Source: Takakia lepidozioides
Lineage: Eukaryota; Streptophyta; Takakiopsida; Takakiales; Takakiaceae
Assembly: GCA_030704615.1 (NCBI GenBank)
Contig: CM060731.1
Coordinates: forward strand, 29,204,001 to 29,268,000
Length of the DNA stretch: 64,000 nucleotides
Reading direction: 5' to 3'
Part shown: piece after piece, positions 22,930-33,500 of the stretch
Layout: the number at the start of each line of letters is the position of its first letter
Numbering within the stretch: position 1 is the first letter of the stretch
Program-made: the position numbers and the translations under genes
The notes under the pieces: model-generated
Databases searched by the model: none
Seen by the model: the letters and a program-made list of their open reading frames with translations, nothing else
What the model was told of the DNA's origin: nothing

Positions 22930-24140
22930 AAATATAGTTTATCTTTCCTGGATGGGGCCACGGATGCGGAAAGTTGGGATGACCCAAAGCTTTTGATCAA
23001 ATGGCCATCAGACACAGGCACAATTGGGATATTGCAGTCTACCCATTCAGCAAATAAAACATGTCGTCTCTACTGTGTGATTCGTCAAACCGCGTATCGC
23101 AAATTTGCATCAAGGAGGTCTTCTATCTTTCGACGATCCAAGTTGACAGGTACAACTGCCTTGACTTGCTCAGCCAATTAGGACACTGTTCGATTTCATA
23201 CACAGTATCAGATAATTGAGTTAGCAAGTCAGACATCGCCAAATATGAAAAGATATCCGTTTCGAATACAAGAGGTCAAGCATCTAAATACATTGGTGAG
23301 GGTTTCAATATTCTGGGTTTCCAAACAGAATTACAAACGTCGTCCGATTGAGGTCACAGCAGATATGCAGGTGGAACAGAGGCCCTCTACCTTGTGTATG
23401 AAATCAACCTGTCCAGGTTCAGTTCCGTAGAAATTCTTGAGCAGCCCCAGAAATGATGGTTTGAGTAAAGACGTTTGCTTCGCCCACATTCTATTAAAAT
23501 ACAAAACAATAGCCCCGCCAACGCAACATCCTCAAATGCCAGGAAAAATCGAGCCTGGCTTGTCTTTGCGAGAGCTTTAAACTCCAAGTTGTCTGCTCCT
23601 GCAACCTCATAGCCAGAACTAGGGCGACACTGAGGGGGGGTAGAGCAGCCATTGTTGTCACCACACTTTCTAAAGATCGATCGTCTGTCCATTCACTGAT
23701 GCAGCCACCTCAATTGTTACAATGCCACCTCAATTGTTCGTGAAGAGCTACATCAATCTCAAATATCTGTAAATCCATCAATCCTGTGTTCCCCTTCTAT
23801 CTTTGATTTTGCTACATCTGATCGTAGGTGTCAACCGGGAGAAAAAGTCAGTAAGAGAGAGATGGATACAGCTAGGGGGCATTCAGGGAGTGCGCTGAGA
23901 AGACACGCTCTAGTTGCACAAGTGCGTGTGGCACACAGCTACCCCACCTCTTGTTCTCAAATGATGTGTTAGCAATCCCAACAACATGAACTTGATGGAA
24001 CAAGTTCTGATTTCCACTTGAAGAATGCAGCACGAATCATCTTTCAGTCTTTCTAGTGAAGAATTACAGAAGACTCACCGTGTCTTCTTCTTCCTGCAAA
24101 TTTTCTCATTCCAATGAAGCTAAAGGGCCCCAGAAACCGA
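22930..24140. other. No recognised gene
   Basis: No conserved protein or repeat was seen on either strand between the PPR gene and the EF-Tu promoter region. A 101-codon minus-strand frame at 23,387-23,692 has no recognisable motif. Confidence 0.3.
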
Positions 24141-24144
24141 AGAA

Positions 24145-24545
24145 GGGGAATAAACCCCAAACCCTAGGCAGGCGGTATACCGGTTCTGAAGACCGGTGGT
24201 ACCCAGTCGACGGGCATTTCGGCGGGTCCTCCATCCATAAGAACACAGTCAGAAGCACCGGTGACCGGTTATCACCAGTGACTGCGAGACTTCCCGGCCG
24301 CTTGCTTGAGGCTCCTTGGCATTCAGCGAGCGTCGGAGGATCGTTTGGGAGGAAATGAGGAGCTTGTGAGCTCGGTTGTTTGCTCGTTTCCTTGCTTTGC
24401 GAATTGGTTCGTGTCAGTTCTTCGCAGGAGTTGGAAAGTGGGAGGGACAAGCCGATCGGTGGGCCAAGGATGAAATGCGAGAGGGAGTGGGCAGTCTAAC
24501 ACTGAAGGAGAGGAAGGTTGGTGAATCACTGTTTTGTGGTGGGCT
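24145..24545 (+). promoter_or_regulatory. Upstream/5' UTR region of the EF-Tu gene with a telo-box
   Basis: This GC-richer, CpG-rich stretch directly precedes the EF-Tu start. It contains CCAAACCCTAGG at about 24,155-24,166. AAACCCTA (telo-box) is a known promoter and 5' UTR element of plant translation-machinery genes. A run of ACCGGT-like palindromic pieces (24,178-24,270) is also present. No clear TATA box was identified. The transcription start is inferred, not seen. Confidence 0.35.
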
Positions 24546-27500
24546 ATGGCTGTATTAGCTCGGCCACGGACGCCGCAAGGGATCTTTCGGCTTTCCGCGT
24601 CGTTTTCATCGGCGTCGTGTGCATCTGGGGTGGCTGGATCATGTGCCGGATTGAGCCTTGCAGAAAATCATCTTCCTACAACCAGCCTCAGTTCAAGTCA
24701 GTCTCTATGGGGCAACTACGTGACTGGGCTTTGGTCACGAAGATCCATGGCCACTTTCAATCGCACGTAGGTTCTCGTGCAATTGCGCGTTTTGTATGTG
24801 TTTCCTTGCTTCCCCTGTCTTTTTTGGCAACTGGAACAGCATGTGACGTTAGTTTTTTGCTCCAGAGTTTTAAGCATTACCCAACATTATGAAAGAAAAT
24901 AGGCGCAAATGTGAGCTGGGCTTACTTGCGACTATCTCTGGGGCGTGTTCAGGGCATGTTTCTACAGCCACTTCAATGCTGTTCAGTGTCTAGCCAGAGA
25001 TTTTTCTGTCGATGTCCTTAGAAACCAAGATGCATTTTACAGCCTTCTTGTTGATTTTCATACGAATTCCATGCATATTTCTTTTTACCTATATTGGTAT
25101 GACCAAGCATGGGCCCACAGAACAACAGGGATTCTGTTGTAAGTAAACTGTGTTTGAGGATGTCCTGATTGCTCGTGGTTGCCATCTGTTGCCTATAGGA
25201 GCTTACGGAAGGAATTGGGGTGTACAATGAAACCTGCACATAAATTACTTTTGTTCTGATTACACTACTAGAGCTAAATCAGTAGTGGTTGGTGTGCTTG
25301 TGTTGTTACGACATGCTTGCAAGTTTTTTTTTGGCAGAATTGACTTCCTTGGATTTGACAATGTATATCCAAAGAGAGACATTGATTGTGGGGTGTTACT
25401 GGTGCAGGAAGCCTCATATGAACATTGGGACAATTGGACACGTGGATCACGGGAAAACCACTCTCACTGCTGCCATTACCAGGGTTGATCCCCTTCCTAC
25501 TCCTACCCATTGCTTGTATTCCGGAATTGCTAAAATCTCTCGGTGTCTTGAACGTCCTGAGGAATACCTGGGATGCCACCCGGAACTACTAGAATGAGTT
25601 GTGTTTGTTTGAGGCAGACTGTCAGTGACTAGTTGTGCTCATCCTGGGATCTTCAGATGACTAATGTGGTTCCCAAGAACCTAGAATTGACTGTCATTTT
25701 GCAGAACTTCTACTGCCTTATTGTTGAAACCCTCCTTTGGCCTAAACCTTGTAATTCATGGGTCCCACATCAACCATTATGATGTCCACAAGCATGTTGC
25801 ATGAGGAGAATGGTTGCAGGGGAGAGTAGTCGTATGAATATGTTTGTGGAGTGCAGAGCAAGTTTCATTCATCTTAGCTGAGTGCATGTTGAATCAGGGC
25901 GTCAACCTTTATCTAAGGAGCACTAACATGTTAGGTCCCTTTTTGTTGTATGATGCCCTGCCAGGTACTGTCTGAGCAGGGACAAGCAAAGGCAGTTGCA
26001 TTTGATGAAATTGACAAGGCTCCAGAAGAGAAGCAGCGCGGTATCACCATTGCAACTGTGAGTCCCCAGCAACCATTTTGGCATTATTTCTAGTTTGATT
26101 ACATGGGATGAAGATCGAAGTGATTTTTAGTCACTAAGCTTGTGAGCTTTGACATGGATATCAGTGTTAGAACTCACAATAAGTACATGTGCGGGTGGAA
26201 AACAGGCACATGTGGAGTATGAAACAGAGAAGCGGCACTATGCCCATGTGGACTGCCCAGGCCATGCCGACTATGTAAAGGTAGGCTAAAGCCTTTTCTT
26301 CTGACACCATTCAACTTCTGTATTTAGTACTGCATAAAACACAGGAGGAAATTATTCCATCAGCTGCTTACTTAGTGAATCTTCTGTGGACTGCCCAGGA
26401 CCACTTAGGCACAGGGTTGAGCGGTTGGGTGGCTGCAGAACATGATAACAGGTGCTGCACAGATGGATGGGGGCATTTTGGTTGTGTCTGCTCCCGATGG
26501 GCCGATGCCCCAGACTAAAGAACATATTCTTCTTGCTCGTCAGGTTGGTTATGTGCAGATTGTTTGTTTCTCAACATGAGCTTTTGAAGATGAGTGATGA
26601 GCGAGACTCTCTGAATCACACATTACTGTGACGGATATGGTGGCGGGGCAGGTCATTCATGATGATGCAATGAGCCCTTCAGTATGTCCCGTGTAGAGTC
26701 TTGTTAGTACCATTGAGGACAAGATTTGACTTCATTGGACCATACACTTGGGACCATGGCTGTCGTTGGACATGAGAGCCCCTTGTTCCCGTTAAGAATG
26801 TACTCATAAGACGTTGTTTGCCGTAGCCTTGTGGCCATTGACCCCGCGCCCAGTTTGAGCGGAGCACAAAGGGACAGAACCTACCTCTGTCGGGGGCTGA
26901 CGTCGGTAGTAAGACTTTTTCCCGTTAAGAGTGGGTCACTATGCAAAGGAGCAGATTGTTTGTTCTATCCTTGAGCATTCTAATGGGGATGTTGGAGAAT
27001 AATTTTGTGCCCCTGGAGTCTGTTCTGTTTCGAGTTGTAGCTGATGCCTGGGATTTGGTGTACGGTGCAGGTAGGAGTGCCATCACTGGTCTGTTTCCTG
27101 AACAAAGTGGATGTTGTTGAAGACGAGGAGCTGTTGGAGCTAGTTGAAATGGAATTGCGTGGTATGTCCTTTTCACTGAATTGAATATAATTGAGCCTTC
27201 CAAAGACTTCTGTTGGATGTAGTACGGATAGCTTTTCAAAATGGATCGGGTTTTTCGCCATGTACACCACTGTATAGTTTTTCTGAGCATAACAAACACC
27301 TGTCAGCACAGCAGCTTGTGTGGAATTCTGTGCAAAAAAATCCATCGAGTTGGTGAAAGGAGGCCTGAATGGGTTTAGGGTTTAAGACTTTACACAAGCG
27401 TATACTGGACCATATTGCTTGCCTGGTGACATTATTGGGGGTTTGTATGGATTTCCTACCTCAGAGAGTTGTTTACAAGAAAGTCTAGTCCTATTACAGC

Positions 27501-30500
27501 TTAAATGCTGGTCAAATTGACTATATGTCTGATGTCCAGAGGGCAACTATTCTGAACATAGACGGGATTGGTTGCAGAGTTGCTGTCGTTCTACAAGTTT
27601 CCAGGTGATGATATTCCCATAGTGAGGGGATCAGCCCTTTCAGCACTGCAAGGCATCAATGAAGAGCTAGGCAAAAAGTCTATTCTGAAGCTGATGCAGG
27701 CCGTGGATGATTACATTCCGGAGCCAAAGCGCAACCTTGATAAGCCTTTCCTAATGCCTATTGAAGACGTCTTCTCCATTCAGGTGAGTTTTCAATCTAC
27801 GTAATTTTTGTTCTTCGTTTTTAATCACCTCTCTGTTATATCATACATATGTTAATGTAGGCTGGGCACCAGGAATTTCCCAATGCAGTATCCTCTAGAA
27901 ATAATGAATCTAACGATGGGAATCAAGTTGAGGAGGTCTTCTTGCACCAATAGGAGTCCTTAGTGACCTGGTTTGGGATCAGTTTGCCGTAGCCTTGTGG
28001 CCATTGACCCTGCGCCCAGTTTGAGCGGAACACAAAGGGACAACCTACCTTTGTCAGGGGCTGACGCCGGTAGTAAGACTTACCTTGGAATAAACAATTG
28101 ATCCGGGTTTTCCAGATATCCTCTAGAAACCCCTTTACACAAGCATCAACCTGCTGTGTGTGGTTTGCCCAATAACTAGGCCCCAAAAGGGCCTGGGTTT
28201 TTGGCTCAGCCTCGAGACTTTCAAAGTTGGTAAACAGAGGTACAGGCACAATTCCCTTGATAAACTTGAGGAGAGTGTCTCTCTGGTGAGAGAACCCCGG
28301 ACAATGAATCAGAAAATGAATATTGACTTCAGGTTGCCCACACAACGGGCACTTTCCTCTCTGCTTCTTTTTGTGCAAAGGTAGAAAAGTTGTTCTCTGT
28401 GAGAGAGAGAGATTGTACTCATAAGACGTTGTTTGCCGTAGCCTTGTGGCCATTGACCCCGCGCCCAGTTTGAGCGGGAACAAAAGGGACAGAACCTACC
28501 TCTGTCAGGGGCTGACGTTGGTAGTAAGACTTACCTCCATATAAAGAATTAATCCGGGTTTTCCAGATATCCTCTAGAAATCCCTTCACACAAGCATCAA
28601 TCTGCTGTGTGTGATTTGCCCAAAAACTAGGCCTCAGGAGGGCCTGGGCTTTTGGCTCAGCCTCGAGACTTTCAAAGTTGGTAAACAGGGGTACAGGCAC
28701 AATTCCCTTAATAGATTTGAAGAGAGCGTCTCTTTGGTGAGAGAACCCCGGACAGTGTATCAGAAAATGAATACTGTCTTCAGATTGCCCACACAACGGG
28801 CAATTGCACTCTCCCTTTCCTCTCTGCTTCTGTTTGCTGTTCAAAGGTAGGCTTCCTGCCCTGAGTTTAAATTTCAGTCTAGTGCCGAGAGTGGGTAGAC
28901 CCTTGAGGTCATCCAAGATGTCCTCCCCCATGTCACAGACTGGAAACAAGTTCAGGGAAGTTTTCTGCCTAACTTCATTTTCATCAGACAATCTCATGGC
29001 AACAGACATGGCTGAGGACACTACAGCCTCTAAGTCAGATTTATCCAGCAGGGTCAAGACTTGCGGATCCAGGTCCAGGTCCTTGAGGATCTCTTCTACT
29101 CTCTTCTGCCAGGACTTAGCCTGTTTGACAGGGCGGTCCTGTTTCCAAGATATAGAGTCGATTAATTTAGGATATCTGGTGTTGGGCATATGTTGCAGCT
29201 GACCCCACCATCTGACCTTGAATTCATCTCGTCGGGAGCTTAAGGACGGAATGCCAAACTCACCCCGAACAGCCACATTGGCTGTTTTGGAGCATGCTGA
29301 CATACACTCCTTAAGCACCCCCACTTGAATGGATTCTAGAGACAGCCTGGTTGGAGTTATCAACCCATATAGCAGATCCGTACTCCAAGGCAGGTCTAAT
29401 AACGCGACAAAGCATCGTTTTCTTAACCTCAGAGTTGACCCCTCTGCAGTGGAAAAATTTAGTGAGCCCCAGAGCTTTGCCCTTGCCAGTTTGAACAACT
29501 TTCCGGATATGTGCATCCCAATTACAATTGGAGGAGAACTCAACGCCCAGGTAAGTGTAGGAAGGGAGGACCGGGATCTCTTGGCTACCCCACTGCCACT
29601 TAAGATCACTTCCTCCCTCTCCTCTGTCGTTGAATGCTACCACTGCACATTTGCTGACATTAGCCTCTAGCCCCCAAAGATCAAAGTATCTCTTCGCGCA
29701 ATCAATCAACTCCTGGAGATTGGTTGGAGTCTCCCCTATGCCTGCAAAGTCATCCGCAAACATAAGGGCTGGTATGGTGGTATCACCCACCCTTAACCCA
29801 AATCCCTCACTTTCCACATCCTCGAGGAGTTGATTGATGAAAACATTGAAGAGCAGAGGGGAGAGAGTACATCCTTGAGCTACACCTTGGTCTATGTCAA
29901 AGAAGTTGGACTTCTGTCCGTTAACAGTGACACAGCTTTTGGTGTGAGCATACAAGTTGTGGACAACTCTCCACATCTTTCCCTTGATCCCACAAGACCA
30001 GAGGCGGAACCATAGGCCATCCCTCCACACTGTGTCATAAGCTTTTTTGACATCCAGGAAAAAGACATAAGTGGGTTTCCCTTCTTTTTTCCTTCCCTGG
30101 ATAATCTGGCTTAGAGTGAAGATATGATCCACACAGCCCCTGTTTCGCCGAAAGCCAGCTTGGCCTTCGTGGAAACAACCTCTGGACTCCAGATCAACCT
30201 CGAGACGAGTACTTATAACTCTGCAGAATGTCTTGCCAACAGCATTGAGGAGCGTGATGCCACGGTAGTTCCCCGGTTCTTCTCTGTCACCCTTCTTGTA
30301 TAGATTGACAATGACCCCCTGTCGCCAGCGAAAGGGGATCATTTCAGTCTTCCAGATAATGTTAAAGAGGAGAACTAGGGCCTCTATCATGGGATCGCCA
30401 CCGTGCTTGATAAGCTCGTTGACAATACCATCAGGTCCACCAGCTTTATATCCATTTAAATGTTCAATTGCTTCCACAATCTCAGAAGAACTAATGGGAG

Positions 30501-33500
30501 CATTATAAGCCATTGAAATATACTCCAGTTCATCAGGGCTGTTTTGAATCATAGGAACAGTTTTTCCAACTGTGTCCCTCCAGCAGAAGACCCCTCACTG
30601 TTAGACCTAGAAGTTCTGCCAAGGATACTGTAGTGAGTTTCAAAGGTTTTGACAATGTCAACCGATGAAGTCACCACTGCACCTTTAGTAGTCTTCAGCG
30701 CTTGTACTTGCTGACCGTTTTTCGGTTTGTACAAACGTTGAAGGGCCAACCAGAATTTCTTGTCATTACCACCATGGTGGTTTGAGTTTATTTCACTGTA
30801 TAACGTGTCCCAGTATAATTTCTTCTGAGACCTAACAAGCTGATTGATATCTTTACGGAGCTGGTAGTACCTCGCCCACAATTCTCTGTTGGTTTCCAAA
30901 TTGCAGCACTCTTTATAGAGGGCTCGTCTCTCAGCTATCTTGAGTTTAATCTCATTAGTCCACCAATTAACTGCTCTACCGCAGACAATTAGTTTCCTCC
31001 CAATGATCTTGTCAGCCACGGAGGAAACGAAACTCTCCCAAGAGTCCACTGCTCTTTCGACTTCATTTCTTGCGTTAACAGAGCGTGACTGAAGTTCTTG
31101 GAGCGATTGGACAAAATGAGGGAGAGCCTCTTGCAAAGCCTGGACGTACTCAGCCTTGACCTCCTCATTGTGGAATTTTTCTATGCGCCACTTCCGAATC
31201 GAACGTTTCACAGTTCTCTTGGTGGTGGGAAAACACCTTTTGATCTCAGTCCAAACCAGGAAGTGGTCAGAGGTACCAATATCAGTTCTGTCGATCAACA
31301 CATTGGCACACTGGGGGAACAAAATTTTGTCCATTATGATATAGTCCACAATGGAACGTTCCCCAGTTTGGGGTTTCTCACGAGTCCACTGCACTTGGTC
31401 ACCTCTTGTCCTGTTATTCAAGGTCAAAAGCTGAAGCTCTTCTAGACAGTTAATTAACCGTCTGCCATTAGAATTCAGCTCGTCCTCACCAAAAGGTCCA
31501 ATGATATTGTCCTGATGGATCCCTTTGCCCACCCGGGCATTGAAGTCCCCCAATAGTACCACCTGACCTTTGGCAAGGAACGAAGCACAGTCCAGCTTTA
31601 CATCTTCGAAGGCCTTGTCTGCGTCAGCACTAAGGGTCCCCTCTGTGGGCATGTAAACACAACCAACAAAGAGGTCCTTTGTACTCATGCCGCCCTTCAA
31701 ATTCAGTTTTAGCCAGATACTATGCTCATACCTCAAACCCTTGTTGATAATTTCACAATTATCAAACAAGAAATCACGGACAAAGAATCCAACCCCTTTT
31801 TGACCGCGTTTGGCAGAGGCTGCCTTGAGAGTACACATCTTACCTGCCCATTTATAACCAATGACATCTCCAACCAGTTTATCCGACGTTTCCCATGTTT
31901 CTTGCCCAGCACAGATATGAATATCATTAGTCCGAAGAACTTGTCCCACTTCAAGTTGTTTCCTTTGGTTGGTCAACCCTGAGAAGTTGAAAGTGGCCAG
32001 CCGCAAGCCAGCCCTTTGCGTGTGAATTGTTTGTCGTCTAGGTAGCTTGTGATTGCTCCTGGACGGCCAACCGTTCTGTAAAGGGGGGACAGTTACCCCA
32101 TGTGTAGATTTTGCTCGTCTTGTGTAAACTTTGAGAATTGGAAACCATTCAGGGTACCAAATCTTTCAGTTACACGACGCACAGGCTCCGCACACGTAGG
32201 GGCAGATTGTCCGTCAGACTGCTTGGGGACAATTACCCCGTGTATAGATTTTGCTCGTCTTGTGTAGACTTTGGAGAGAGAGAGAGAATGTATTCATAAG
32301 ACTTTGTTTGCCGCAGCCGTGTGGCCATAGACCCCGCAGCCAGTTTGGACAGAAACATAGAGAGAGAATGTACTCCTGTTCCCCCTGAAAGTTGGCATTC
32401 CATCGCTGCACCGCGATTAATCCCCTGGGACTAACCCTCCTGGACTCTTTTTGGGGGTTCGCACCCACCCGGGTTTAGCTTATCGTTGCAACTCAGCTGC
32501 AGGTATAAACTTATTTTCCCGCGATTGCCATTAAGGCACTCACAGAGGCATGTTTCCGCTTGCAAACTCGACAGCCAGGTTGTAGGGTTATTGATTTTAT
32601 AGCCCTAGAGATTGTACTCATAAGACGTTGTTTGCCGTATGTGGCCATTGACCCCGTGCCCAGTTTGAGCGGGATTTTATAGCCCTAGAGAGAGAGAGAG
32701 AGAGTCAGGGGGTGAGAGAAGGTATGCTGATGATGCTGGTCTGCATGTGGGTATGTGAATGTACAGGGACGTGGAACAGTGGTCACAGGGCGTGTGGAAC
32801 AGGGCATAATTAAGGTTGGCGAGGAAGTTGAAGTGGTTGGGCTTCGCACGGTAACAATCTTCCTTGCACAGAAATCGTAAGGAATCACTTTTCCTTCCTT
32901 TGGCAATGTCAGTACAGGGATTTGCTGTGTGATTCACTTCCCTGCCTGATTTCACTGCAGGGAGCTAATCTAAAAACAACAGTGACTGGTGTTGAGATGT
33001 TCAAGAAGCAACTCGATCAGGGTCAGGTATTTACTTGTCTTCTTTCAGATGTTGGAAGCATGGTCTTAACATTCCACATGGACCTCATGTAATGTACCTT
33101 CAATAACCTGGGCCCCTATATCCTGAAGATTCTTTTATTCCTTTTGCATCTGGCATTACAGTGCTGCACTACATCTTGGCATGAGCCTTCACAACTTGAA
33201 TCATGCTGATGTGTTAAGCTTGAACCATTTCAGGCACATCAGTGAGGATTTAACTATGGCGCTACGCCAAACTAGGCTGTGAAATTGTGGGTTACAATAC
33301 AATCCCATATTATACGTGGGTAAGTTTTAAATTCGTTTGATAACTCATTGTTGCAAAAGGACAATGGAGTGATTGTATGATATGATATGTGAAACAGGCA
33401 GGGGATAATGTGGGGTTGTTAATTCGTGGCCTGAAGCGGGATGAAGTACAGCGTGGGCAGGTAACAATGTTATTACACGCTTCTCATGGCAAACTGTTGT

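Larger units (their letters stand above)
28412..32285 (-). mobile_element. Nearly full-length LINE (APE endonuclease + RT) in EF-Tu intron 7
   Basis: The element reads on the minus strand, opposite to the host gene. It consists of a 5' UTR of about 270 bp with a duplicated segment, an endonuclease-RT coding region (32,006-28,419) now split into three frames, and a 3' end ACGTCTTATGAGTACA at about 28,413-28,428. No separate ORF1 was found. Both ends abut (GA)n runs (28,400-28,412 and 32,276-32,287), which may be the target-site duplication, but the simple sequence makes this ambiguous. At least four more 3'-end copies of this family lie within 6 kb. Confidence 0.9.

Noticed and set aside
24106-24450. 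114-codon minus-strand frame opposite the EF-Tu upstream region
   Set aside because: It has no recognisable domain, and the GC-rich promoter sequence explains the lack of stops.
30545-30556. Programmed stop-restart (ATGA overlap) between LINE endonuclease and RT frames
   Set aside because: The residues continue naturally across the junction in the RT frame ([14 protein letters not shown]) if one base is added or removed in an A run, so a simple indel explains it better. A second frameshift occurs near 29,330.
32683-32704. (GA)n run as an independent regulatory site of EF-Tu
   Set aside because: It overlaps a LINE target-site duplication and similar (GA)n runs lie at other LINE copies, so it is better explained as insertion context.
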